Assembly (NCBI GenBank): GCA_040882465.1
Contig: JBBEBG010000040.1
Location: 156,130 to 220,129, forward strand
Source of the DNA: Gemmatimonadota bacterium
GTDB lineage: Bacteria > Gemmatimonadota > Gemmatimonadetes > Longimicrobiales > Gaopeijiaceae
DNA length: 64,000 nucleotides
Direction of reading: 5' to 3'
A program made the translations under genes and the position numbers. How positions within the stretch are numbered: the stretch's first letter is position 1; every line of letters begins with the position of its first letter. Below, piece by piece: positions 28,256 to 36,594 of this stretch. The notes under the pieces were generated by a model that searched no databases, was not told where the DNA came from, and was given only the letters and a program-made list of their open reading frames with translations.

Positions 28256-28774
28256 ATGTTCAGGGTACTATTGGGGGATCTGGAGAGGCGGGGCACGCTC
28301 CAGATCCACCATCGGGTGCCGGTTGACGACGGGCTCTGGGAGGGGTCGGAGTTGACCTTCGCGGAGCCTGTCGAGGTGGACCTCACCCTGGCGATGACCG
28401 GGACGGGCCAGATCGTAGGCCGCGGTCGGCTCCGAACCGTCCTTCGTTACGCATGCCGGCGCTGCTTGGCCGAGGTGGACCGCAGGTTCGAGATGCCCCT
28501 GCATCTAGCCTGGTCTCCGCCGGACGAGCTTTCGGACGAAGGACATGAGGACGAAGGGCTTCGCGTCCTTCCTGAGACGGCCCAAGAGTTGGATCTGGGG
28601 GAAGCGATTCGGGAAGAGATCTTACTCACCGCTCCTCTGTACGTGGCATGCCGCGAGGAGTGCAAGGGACTTTGCCCCAAGTGCGGGACGGACTGGAACC
28701 AAGGTGAATGTGAATGCGCTCGGGCGGACCCGGATCCCCGGTGGGCCGCACTCCGGGCACTCGAGAAGGAATAG
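28256..28774 (+). CDS. yceD: DUF177/YceD family protein
   Basis: A 172-residue protein of the family linked with 23S rRNA accumulation and 50S assembly in other bacteria and plastids; the exact biochemical role is unsettled. It has YACRRCLAE near residue 64 and LYVACREECKGLCPKCGTDWN near the C-terminus, the typical paired Cys motifs. It is directly before rpmF, the classic arrangement, and the likely leaderless start is ATG 28256. Confidence 0.9.
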   Translation: MFRVLLGDLERRGTLQIHHRVPVDDGLWEGSELTFAEPVEVDLTLAMTGTGQIVGRGRLRTVLRYACRRCLAEVDRRFEMPLHLAWSPPDELSDEGHEDEGLRVLPETAQELDLGEAIREEILLTAPLYVACREECKGLCPKCGTDWNQGECECARADPDPRWAALRALEKE

Positions 28775-28784
28775 GGAGTGACCC

Positions 28785-28967
28785 ATGGCGGTTCCCAAGA
28801 AGCGGACCTCGAAGCAGCGCCAGCGGAAGCGCCGGACGCACGTCGTCGCCGAGCCGGTCGTGACGAACACATGCCCCCGCTGCGGTGATCCGAAACAGCC
28901 ACACCGGGTGTGTCCCGCCTGTGGCTTTTACCGAGATACCGCAGTCCTGGAGGTCGAGGTCGACTGA
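28785..28967 (+). CDS. rpmF: 50S ribosomal protein L32
   Basis: A 60-residue ribosomal protein. MAVPKKRTSKQRQRKRRTH is the diagnostic basic N-terminus, and a zinc ribbon is formed by CPRCG and CPACGFY. GGGAGTG lies just upstream of the ATG. Confidence 0.97.
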   Translation: MAVPKKRTSKQRQRKRRTHVVAEPVVTNTCPRCGDPKQPHRVCPACGFYRDTAVLEVEVD

Positions 28968-28979
28968 TCGGAGGGGTCG

Positions 28980-29981
28980 GTGCGCATCGCCCTGGATGCC
29001 ATGGGCACGGACGAGGCACCGGCCAGTGAAATCGCCGGAGCCCTTCAAGCTCTCGAGGAAGGTCGGGGAGAGCTCACGATCGTCCTGGTGGGGAACCGGG
29101 ATGCGATCCTAGCGACCCTCGACGGTGCCGCTCCGGACATGCGGAGCCGGATCGAGGTTGTCCATGCCCCCGAACGGATCCTCCCGGGGGAATCGCCCGC
29201 TCAGGCCGTTCGGCGCCGTCCGGATTCTTCGATCGTCACCGGAATCCGCCTCCAGCGGGAGGGCGCTGCGGACGCGTTTGTGAGCGCCGGCTCGACGGGG
29301 GCCGTCATGGCGGCCTCGCTCATCCTTCTCCGTCCCCTCCCCGGCGTTGCCCGTCCTGCGATCGGGACCCTTCTTCCCACGTCAGGACGACCCACGCTCA
29401 TGCTCGACTCGGGCGCGAACGTGGACTGCAAGCCGCAGCACCTCCTCCAATTCGCGCAACTCGGCGTCATCTACGCGCAGGACCTCATGGGAGTGGAGCG
29501 GCCGCGCGTCGGGCTCCTGAACATCGGGGAGGAGCCGGGGAAGGGGGACGAGCTGTCCGTGGAAGCGCATGCCCTCCTCGGTGCGAGCGGCTTCCACTTC
29601 ATCGGAAATGTGGAGGGGAGAGATATCATCCGGGGGGCGTGCGATGTCCTCGTTTGCGACGGCTTCGTCGGCAACGTCCTCCTCAAGTTCTACGAGTCCG
29701 TGGCCGAGTTCACGATCGGTCTCCTCACACGGGAAATGGAGCGGGTCGGCTCCCGGATGGATCTCCACGAGGTTTTCCGCGTTCTCGACTACGCGGAATA
29801 CGGCGGCGCCCCGCTCCTCGGGGTGAATGGGGTCTCGATCATCTGCCATGGGCAATCCCCCCCGAAAGCGATTCGGAACGCCATCGCGGTGGCCCAGAGG
29901 GCCGTGGAGTCTCGCATGGTCGAACACATCGCCAGGGAACTGGCGGATGACGCCGCGAGCGCGCCGGGACAAAGGGGCTGA
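28980..29981 (+). CDS. plsX: Phosphate acyltransferase PlsX
   Basis: Makes acyl-phosphate from acyl-ACP for phosphatidic acid synthesis at the membrane. The N-terminus RIALDAMGTDEAPASEIAGA, SAGSTGAVMAAS and LLNIGEEPGKGDE fit the family. 333 residues. GTG start at 28980. It opens the plsX-fabD-fabG-acpP-fabF order; fabH, often next, is absent here. Confidence 0.95.
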   Translation: MRIALDAMGTDEAPASEIAGALQALEEGRGELTIVLVGNRDAILATLDGAAPDMRSRIEVVHAPERILPGESPAQAVRRRPDSSIVTGIRLQREGAADAFVSAGSTGAVMAASLILLRPLPGVARPAIGTLLPTSGRPTLMLDSGANVDCKPQHLLQFAQLGVIYAQDLMGVERPRVGLLNIGEEPGKGDELSVEAHALLGASGFHFIGNVEGRDIIRGACDVLVCDGFVGNVLLKFYESVAEFTIGLLTREMERVGSRMDLHEVFRVLDYAEYGGAPLLGVNGVSIICHGQSPPKAIRNAIAVAQRAVESRMVEHIARELADDAASAPGQRG

Positions 29982-29985
29982 GCGG

Positions 29986-30909
29986 GTGACGGTCGCCCTT
30001 CTCTTTCCCGGACAGGGATCCCAGAAGGTGGGAATGGGGGCCGCGCTCGCGCGGGAATTTCCGGACGCCGCGGAAACCTTTCTCGAGGCCGACGATCTTC
30101 TTGGGTTTTCGCTTTCGCGCCTGATGTGGGAGGGGCCGGAGTCCGAGCTGGCACTCACCAGGAATGCCCAACCGGCCATTCTCGTGCACTCGGTGGCGGC
30201 CCTACGTGCCGGGGGAGAACGACTCGTCGGGGCGCGGATGGCCGCGGGTCACTCGCTCGGAGAATTCTCCGCGCACGTGGCTGCGGGCACACTCCGCTTC
30301 GCCGACGCTCTGTCGGCGGTGCGTTTGCGGGGCACCCTCATGTTCGAGGCCGGGGAGCGACGGCCGGGGACGATGGCGGCCGTCCTCGGAATGGAGGACG
30401 AGGCCGCCGAGCTCCTCTGCCGGGAAGTCTCCGATCCGCCCATGTCCGTGGTCGTTACCGCGAATTACAACGCGCCCGGTCAGATCGTCATCTCGGGCGA
30501 CGTCGAGGCGGTCGGCCGCGCCGCGGCGGAGGCACCTTCCAGAGGGGCAAAAAGGGTCGTTCCTCTGAGCGTCTCCGGGGCATTCCATTCTCCCCTCATG
30601 GGGCCTGCGGAGGAGGGATTGCGAGCCCACCTGGCTTCGATCAACTTCGGGCGCCTGAGTTTTCCCGTGTACTCCAACGTGGCCGCGGAGCCGGTTTCGG
30701 AGGGAGAGACCGCACGGGAGCTCCTCGTTCGCCAGCTCACCGCACCGGTCCGATGGTCGCGCTCGGTCGAGAGGATGGTCGCAGCGGGAGCAACCCAGTT
30801 CATCGAAGTCGGCCCGGGCCAGGTGCTCGCCAGGTTGAACAAGAGAATTGCGAAGGGAATCCCCACGGTTTCTTTCGGCGAGCCGGACGACCTGGCCGCC
30901 CTGGGCTGA
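29986..30909 (+). CDS. fabD: Malonyl-CoA:ACP transacylase
   Basis: Loads malonyl groups onto ACP. FPGQGSQKVGMG opens the protein; the nucleophile S90 is in AAGHSLGEFSA, with the second His in SGAFHSPLM. 307 residues, full length. The start is GTG 29986, with AAAGGGG as the ribosome site; it lies four bases after plsX. Confidence 0.96.
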   Translation: MTVALLFPGQGSQKVGMGAALAREFPDAAETFLEADDLLGFSLSRLMWEGPESELALTRNAQPAILVHSVAALRAGGERLVGARMAAGHSLGEFSAHVAAGTLRFADALSAVRLRGTLMFEAGERRPGTMAAVLGMEDEAAELLCREVSDPPMSVVVTANYNAPGQIVISGDVEAVGRAAAEAPSRGAKRVVPLSVSGAFHSPLMGPAEEGLRAHLASINFGRLSFPVYSNVAAEPVSEGETARELLVRQLTAPVRWSRSVERMVAAGATQFIEVGPGQVLARLNKRIAKGIPTVSFGEPDDLAALG

Positions 30910-30945
30910 GTGCGTATCGGCAGGCGCCCACTGGGAGAGGAAGGA

Positions 30946-31680
30946 ATGGAGCTCAAGGATCAGGTGGCGGTCGTCACGGGCGGGTCGCGCGGGATCGGTG
31001 CGGCGATCGCTCGTGCCCTCGCCGAGGGGGGTGCAAGGGTCGCCGTCCTGGGACGCGACCTCGCGCGGGCCGAGGAAGCCGCCGAGACCCTTCCGGGTTC
31101 GGGGCACCTTCCTCTTTCCTGCGACGTCTCCCGCTCGGACGAAGTGAACGCCGCCGTATCTCAGGTCGAGGAGTCGCTGGGTGGAGTCACTCTCCTCGTG
31201 AACAACGCCGGGATTACTCGCGATAACATCCTTCTCCGCCTCAAAGACGAGGAATGGACCGAGGTCCTGGACGTGAACCTTCGCGGCGCCTTCAACATGA
31301 CCCGCGCGGTCGTGCGCGGAATGATGAAGCGCCGGGATGGGGTCGTCCTGAACCTGACGTCCGTCGTGGGACTGACCGGGAACGCGGGTCAGGCGAACTA
31401 CGCCGCCTCCAAGGCTGGGCTGATCGGATTCACGAAAAGCGTGGCGCGGGAATTGGCCTCCCGCGGGGTGCGCTGCAATGCGATCGCTCCCGGATACATC
31501 GAGACGGACATGACGGCCGCGCTGGATGAAAAGCAGACCGGGGCTCTCCTGGAACGGATCCCGCTTGGGAGGCTCGGAACCCCCGAGGACGTGGCGGGTC
31601 TAGTGCGCTTTCTTGCCGGGCCCTCGGCTCGCTACATTACCGGGCAAGTCATCACGGTGGACGGGGGAATGGTCATCTGA
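30946..31680 (+). CDS. fabG: 3-oxoacyl-ACP reductase
   Basis: NADPH-dependent short-chain reductase of fatty acid elongation. TGGSRGIGAAIA binds the cofactor, LVNNAGITRDN follows, and the catalytic pair is in NYAASKAGLIGF. The C-terminus YITGQVITVDGGMVI is standard. 244 residues. ATG 30946 follows GAGAGGAAGG, a good ribosome site; a longer upstream reading is not needed. Confidence 0.96.
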   Translation: MELKDQVAVVTGGSRGIGAAIARALAEGGARVAVLGRDLARAEEAAETLPGSGHLPLSCDVSRSDEVNAAVSQVEESLGGVTLLVNNAGITRDNILLRLKDEEWTEVLDVNLRGAFNMTRAVVRGMMKRRDGVVLNLTSVVGLTGNAGQANYAASKAGLIGFTKSVARELASRGVRCNAIAPGYIETDMTAALDEKQTGALLERIPLGRLGTPEDVAGLVRFLAGPSARYITGQVITVDGGMVI

Positions 31681-31737
31681 CCGGCTTTCCGGACCCGGGT
31701 ACGATCGAAGGAACCATCTCAACCGAAGGGGCGCAGA

Positions 31738-31980
31738 ATGGCGGATAGCATCGAGGCACGGGTGAAGGAGATCATCGTGAACGAGCTGGGGGTCGAAGCT
31801 GAAAAAGTGACTTCGGGTGCTTCGTTCGTGGAGGATCTTGGAGCCGACTCCCTCGACACCGTGGAACTCGTGATGGCCTTCGAAGAGGAATTCGGACTCG
31901 ACATCCCGGACGAGGACGCCGAGCAGATGGGGACGGTGGGCGAAGCAATCGAGTACCTCAAGAAACACTCTCCGTCCTGA
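31738..31980 (+). CDS. acpP: Acyl carrier protein
   Basis: 80-residue acidic carrier. The phosphopantetheine attachment S38 is in [18 protein letters not shown]. It has the normal spacing between fabG and fabF. The ribosome site AAGGGG is eight bases ahead of the ATG. Confidence 0.97.
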   Translation: MADSIEARVKEIIVNELGVEAEKVTSGASFVEDLGADSLDTVELVMAFEEEFGLDIPDEDAEQMGTVGEAIEYLKKHSPS

Positions 31981-32037
31981 GGGCCCACGCGTTCGGGGAT
32001 CTGCGCTCCCAGCAGGGCCTCCCGGCGAGCGACTCGA

Positions 32038-33297
32038 ATGGGTGACGGAAGGCGGCGGGAAGTCGTCGTTACGGGGCTCGGCCTCGTCACGCCGGTCGGA
32101 GTCGGCGTGAAGACGGCCTGGTCCGCGCTTCTCGCGGGGAAACCCGGCGGCGGGCTCGTCACGAGGTTCGAGCTCACGGAGGATTACCCCACGCGGATCG
32201 CGTGCGAGGTGAAGGGCTTCGATCCCTCGGACGTCCTCGACCCGAAGGAGATCCGGCGTTACGACCGCTTCGCGCAGTTCGCGCTCGTTGCGGCAGCCGA
32301 GGCCATGCAAGACGCGGGGCTCTCGGGAAGTCCCGAGGGGGTTTCGCCGGACCGCTTTGGAGTCCTCCTCGGAACGGGGATCGGGGGGATCGCCACCTTT
32401 GAAGAGCAGTGCAAGATCCTCCTCGACCGGGGCCCTACTCGGGTGAGCCCATTTTTCGTCCCGATGTTCATTCCGGACATTGCACCCGGACTGGTCTCGA
32501 TTCGGTATGGCGCCCGGGGCCCCAACTACACGACGGTTTCGGCCTGCGCCTCATCGGCCCACGCGATCGGGGATGCCCTCCGCATCATCGAGCGGGGCGA
32601 TGCGGACATCATGATCTCGGGAGGCACCGAGGCGACCATCACACCCCTCACGATGGCGGGGTTCGCGGCGATGAAGGCGATGTCCACTCGGAACGACGAG
32701 CCGGAGAAGGCGAGCCGCCCTTTCGATAAGACACGGGACGGCTTCGTGATGGGGGAGGGCTCGGGATGCCTGATCCTCGAGGCGCGTGAAGTCGCCGAGC
32801 GACGCGGTGCGCGGATTCTCGGTCGGGTGGCGGGATTCGGGATGTCGGCGGACGCCTACCACATCACTTCGCCGTCCCCGGAAGGAGTCGGAGCCCAAGC
32901 CGCAATGCGAGGCGCGCTGAAGGACGCGTACGCGACTGCCGAGGAGGTGAGCTACATCAACGCGCACGGGACCTCGACCCCGCAGAACGACAAGTCCGAG
33001 ACGGCCGCGATCCGTGCCGTTCTGGGCCCGGCGGCGGACCGGATCGTCGTGGGCTCGACGAAGTCCATGACGGGCCACCTCCTCGGGGCCGCGGGCGCGG
33101 TGGAGGCGGTCGTGTGTATCCTAGCATGCCAGGAAGGGCGCGTCCCGCCCACCATCAATCTCGAACACCCGGACCCGGAGTGCGATCTGGACTATGCCGC
33201 CGACGGCGTCCGTGAGATGACGGTGGATCTGGCGCTCTCGAACTCCTTCGGCTTCGGCGGCCACAACGCCTGCCTCGCCATCCGTCGGGAAGCGTGA
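32038..33297 (+). CDS. fabF: Beta-ketoacyl-ACP synthase II
   Basis: Condensing enzyme of fatty acid elongation. The Cys-His-His triad is seen: C170 in TVSACASSAHAIG, then NAHGTSTPQND and SMTGHLLGAAGAVE. NSFGFGGHNACL ends the protein. 419 residues. Confidence 0.97.
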   Translation: MGDGRRREVVVTGLGLVTPVGVGVKTAWSALLAGKPGGGLVTRFELTEDYPTRIACEVKGFDPSDVLDPKEIRRYDRFAQFALVAAAEAMQDAGLSGSPEGVSPDRFGVLLGTGIGGIATFEEQCKILLDRGPTRVSPFFVPMFIPDIAPGLVSIRYGARGPNYTTVSACASSAHAIGDALRIIERGDADIMISGGTEATITPLTMAGFAAMKAMSTRNDEPEKASRPFDKTRDGFVMGEGSGCLILEAREVAERRGARILGRVAGFGMSADAYHITSPSPEGVGAQAAMRGALKDAYATAEEVSYINAHGTSTPQNDKSETAAIRAVLGPAADRIVVGSTKSMTGHLLGAAGAVEAVVCILACQEGRVPPTINLEHPDPECDLDYAADGVREMTVDLALSNSFGFGGHNACLAIRREA

Positions 33298-33330
33298 GTC
33301 CCGGCTCGGCGCGGACCTAGCGCATCCTCT

Positions 33331-33804
33331 ATGCGCATCGGCTTCGGATACGACTCCCACCGATTCGAACCCGGGCGCCCCTGCGTTCTCGGGGGAATAA
33401 ACATTCCCGACACACCCGGCCTCCTGGGATTCTCGGACGGTGACGCGGTGGCGCACGCGGTCACCGACGCCCTGCTCGGTGCGGCCGCCCTCGGCGACAT
33501 CGGCTCCCACTTTCCGCCCGGGGACGAGCGGTGGCGCGGAGCCGACTCGATGGAGCTCCTCCGAAGCGCGGTCGCGCTGGTTCGCGATGCGGGATACCAG
33601 GTCGGCAACGTGGACCTGACGGTGGTCTGCGAGAGACCTCGAATCGGGCTCCATGCGGATGCCATACGACGCTCTCTCGCGGCCGCACTCGACGTCGCTC
33701 CAGCGGACGTCTCGGTCAAGGGAAAGTCGAACGAGGGGATGGGATGGGAAGGGAAGGAGGAGGGTCTCGCCGTGCACGCCGTGGCCCTCCTGCGTGCCGG
33801 CTGA
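33331..33804 (+). CDS. ispF: 2-C-methyl-D-erythritol 2,4-cyclodiphosphate synthase
   Basis: MEP-pathway enzyme for isoprenoid precursors. Metal ligands D8 and H10 are in GFGYDSHRFE, with the third in SDGDAVAHAVTDALLGA. 157 residues, complete, with GKSNEGMGWEGKEEG near the C-terminus. It shows that the organism uses the non-mevalonate route. Confidence 0.96.
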   Translation: MRIGFGYDSHRFEPGRPCVLGGINIPDTPGLLGFSDGDAVAHAVTDALLGAAALGDIGSHFPPGDERWRGADSMELLRSAVALVRDAGYQVGNVDLTVVCERPRIGLHADAIRRSLAAALDVAPADVSVKGKSNEGMGWEGKEEGLAVHAVALLRAG

Positions 33805-33816
33805 TAGAGGACTGCG

Positions 33817-34719
33817 ATGGCCGGGCCGGCCTCCGAATTCCGCGCGGAGCATTTTCGGGACTACCTCGTCTTCGAACGCGGCCTTTCAACCCGGACGGTG
33901 GCCGCGTACGAGCATGACCTCGCGCGGCTGATCGGCTTCCTCGTCGCGCGGGGGATCTCGAGTCCAGCCCAGTCCTCCCACCCGGACCTGCGGGATCACG
34001 TCTTCCACCTGAAGGAGGCGGGGCTCGCTCCCAGCTCGATCCGTCGCGCGATCTCGTCCATTCGGACGTATTACGCCTTCCTCATCGAGGAGGGTGCGCT
34101 CGACGTGGACCCGACGGACCGGCTCGAATCGCCCCGGGTCCGGCGAAAACTTCCGGACGTCCTCTCCCGCACCGAGGCCGCGGCCCTCGTTGAATCGCCT
34201 CCCGAGGATCACCCGATGCACTGGAGGGATCGGGCCATCCTCGAGCTCCTCTACGCCACCGGCGTTCGCGTCTCCGAGCTCGCGACCGTGAAAATCGCGG
34301 AGCTCGACCTCGATGAACGACTGGTGCGGGTGTTCGGGAAAGGCGCGAGAGAGCGAATGGTACCGCTCGGTGGGGCGGCCGCTGAAGCGGTTGGACGTTA
34401 CCTGAGGGAGGTCAGGCCCGCGCTCGACCGGGGGGAAGGGAAGGGAGTTCTCTTCCTGAATCGCCGGGGACGCCCGCTCACGCGGATGGCGATATGGAGT
34501 CTCGTGCGCGGGGCGGCGCGGCGAGCGGGAATCCGGCGGAAGGTTTCACCCCACACCCTGCGGCATTCCTTCGCGACGCATCTCCTGGAGGGCGGCGCGG
34601 ATCTCACCGTCGTACAAGAGCTCCTCGGGCACGCCGATATCTCCACCACACAGATCTACACCCATCTGGACCGCGAATATCTGCACGACGTTCACCGCCG
34701 CTTTCACCCGCGGGCTTGA
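33817..34719 (+). CDS. xerD: Tyrosine recombinase XerD-like
   Basis: Site-specific recombinase, most likely for chromosome dimer resolution at dif. The catalytic set is complete: R151 (TGVRVSEL), K175, H246 and R249 (HTLRHSFATHLLEGGADL), H272 (LLGHADI) and Y281. The N-terminal SAM-like core-binding domain covers about 10-105. At 300 residues it has Xer rather than phage-integrase length. Surrounded by housekeeping genes, so it is not a mobile-element integrase. Confidence 0.92.
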   Translation: MAGPASEFRAEHFRDYLVFERGLSTRTVAAYEHDLARLIGFLVARGISSPAQSSHPDLRDHVFHLKEAGLAPSSIRRAISSIRTYYAFLIEEGALDVDPTDRLESPRVRRKLPDVLSRTEAAALVESPPEDHPMHWRDRAILELLYATGVRVSELATVKIAELDLDERLVRVFGKGARERMVPLGGAAAEAVGRYLREVRPALDRGEGKGVLFLNRRGRPLTRMAIWSLVRGAARRAGIRRKVSPHTLRHSFATHLLEGGADLTVVQELLGHADISTTQIYTHLDREYLHDVHRRFHPRA

Positions 34720-34752
34720 TCGTCCCTCGGCAACGGCCCCCTCCTGGCCAGT

Positions 34753-36375
34753 CTACCGGAGCGTCGCCGCGGCCGCCGGGGCTTCGGCGGCCGCCAATCG
34801 CTCCGCGGCGAGGGTGAAGAGCTCCCCCTGTGAGGTCGTGGCGCGGAGGAAGTCCATCGCCGTCGCGAGCGCCGTATCCCTTGCCGAGCGGAACTGGAGA
34901 TACAGGTCCACCCGATCGAGGCGCTGGAACAGCTCCTCGCCGAGGCGCTGGCGGAGGTAGGTCTCCGCTTCCAGTGTGATCGTTTCCGGCGCGACACCTT
35001 CGGCGACCAGCGCTTCCGTGAAGGCGCGGTATTCTTCGTCCGGGAAACTCTGGGGCGCGGTGTCCGCCGACCGGATTCGCTGGGCATACGCGAATGCGGC
35101 TTCGCGAATCCGCTGCGGGATCGAGATCTCCACCTCCCCGGCGCCGACGAGGAAGACCATCTCGGCGGCCGTCAGCGTGTCCTCCAGGATCTCGAGGTCC
35201 GGGAAGACTCCCCCACCCCCGAGAAGCGGACGACCGCCGCGGGAAGTGAATTGCTCGATCCGCTCCGGCTCGATCAGGTGCCCCTCCAAGTCGCGGGGGC
35301 GGTTCAGAGACCGACCCTGCGGCGTGTACCACTCACCCGAAGTGATCCGGATGAGCCGCCCTTCGGGAAGGGGGACGACACTTTGAACAGTTCCCTTGCC
35401 GAAGGTCCGCTCCCCGATGATCAGGGCGCGGTCGTGGTCCTGGAGGGCGCCCGCGATGATCTCTGCCGCGGAGGCCGAGAATTGGTCCACGAGCACAACC
35501 ATCGGGAGGTCCGGGACTCGGGGTGAAAGTCGTGCCCGCGCCGACTCCTCGCGGATCTCCCCGGGGGTGGCGCGCGATCGCGACCGGGTGGTCACGAGGA
35601 CCGAGCCGCGCTCCAGAAAGAGATCTGCGACGTTCAGCGATTCGTCGAGGTATCCACCGGGATTGCGGCGGAGATCGAGGATCAGGCCACGGACCCCGTC
35701 GAGCTGGGTGAGGACCGAATCCACTTCGGCGGCGGAGTTGCGGGTGACCCGGTCGAGCCCGATATAGCCGATGTTCCCTCCGAGCCGCTCCGAGACGACC
35801 GCGGCGATATGCACTTCTTCCCGGCGAATGTCGAAGGAGAGCGGGTCGGCCCAGCCGTCGCGCTCGATCCACACGACCACGTTCGTCCCAGGGCGACCGC
35901 GGATCAGCCCAGACGCGTCATCCACGGACCAACTCGACGCCCGGGCGTCGTCCACGCCCACGATCCTGTCGCCGAAGAGAAGCCCGGCGTTCTCGGCCGG
36001 AGTTCCGGGGTAAACGTGTGTGATCGTCACCGCCCCGTTCAGGGGAGTGATCGCGATCCCGATCCCGGCGTAGTTTCCGGTGCTCTGCTCCTCGAAGGCG
36101 CGGACTTCATCGGGGGAGAGCACCGCGGCGTAGGGGTCCCCGAGCTCCTGGAGAAGGCCGTCGATCGCCCGCTCCCAGAGGACCGAATCCCCCTCTGCCT
36201 GCAACCCGTAGTCGCGAATCGCCGCGAGCGTCCCCATGAAAACGCGCGCCTCGGGGGAGAGCTCGGTCAGGTCCTCCTGGCGGCCGCCCCGGGCTCCCTG
36301 CGGTCCTTGAGCGCCGATGCCGGCCGGAAAGAGGAGTGCCAGGAGGAGTGCGGGTGCGACGAGGCGACGGATCAT
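34753..36375 (-). CDS. Exported S41 C-terminal processing protease with PDZ domain
   Basis: Periplasmic Ser/Lys protease that trims or degrades envelope proteins. Signal peptide MIRRLVAPALLLALLFPAGI; PDZ domain about 100-180 (GIGIAITPLNG, VYPGTPAENAGLLFGDRIV); S41 core with catalytic S302 (QFSASAAE) and K327 (GERTFGKGTVQ). The C-terminal 130 residues are an extra helical region. 540 residues. The start at 36375 is chosen for the signal peptide; an upstream Met would add 15 residues. It converges on xerD with only 33 bases between. Confidence 0.92.
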   Translation of the reverse strand: MIRRLVAPALLLALLFPAGIGAQGPQGARGGRQEDLTELSPEARVFMGTLAAIRDYGLQAEGDSVLWERAIDGLLQELGDPYAAVLSPDEVRAFEEQSTGNYAGIGIAITPLNGAVTITHVYPGTPAENAGLLFGDRIVGVDDARASSWSVDDASGLIRGRPGTNVVVWIERDGWADPLSFDIRREEVHIAAVVSERLGGNIGYIGLDRVTRNSAAEVDSVLTQLDGVRGLILDLRRNPGGYLDESLNVADLFLERGSVLVTTRSRSRATPGEIREESARARLSPRVPDLPMVVLVDQFSASAAEIIAGALQDHDRALIIGERTFGKGTVQSVVPLPEGRLIRITSGEWYTPQGRSLNRPRDLEGHLIEPERIEQFTSRGGRPLLGGGGVFPDLEILEDTLTAAEMVFLVGAGEVEISIPQRIREAAFAYAQRIRSADTAPQSFPDEEYRAFTEALVAEGVAPETITLEAETYLRQRLGEELFQRLDRVDLYLQFRSARDTALATAMDFLRATTSQGELFTLAAERLAAAEAPAAAATLR

Positions 36376-36594
36376 GTGCGGGCCACCCAGCCTTGCGGGG
36401 CGAGGAAACAAATGCAGCATTGCCACGGCGTAACTTAACCCACCAATGCCCTGTCGTTCCAGGGATTTGGCATCGGGTTCGCCGGTGGCCTGGGGTTTTC
36501 CCCCGATGTTATCTTCCCGTGTGCGCACCCTCGCCACACTCCGCCCTCGCGCCACTCCGGCCGGAAACCCGCGTCAGCCCGGAGGTTTCTCTCG

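Noticed and set aside
33817..34719. xerD as the integrase of the tRNA-Arg island
   Set aside because: It is 26 kb away among housekeeping genes, and has Xer length and motifs.
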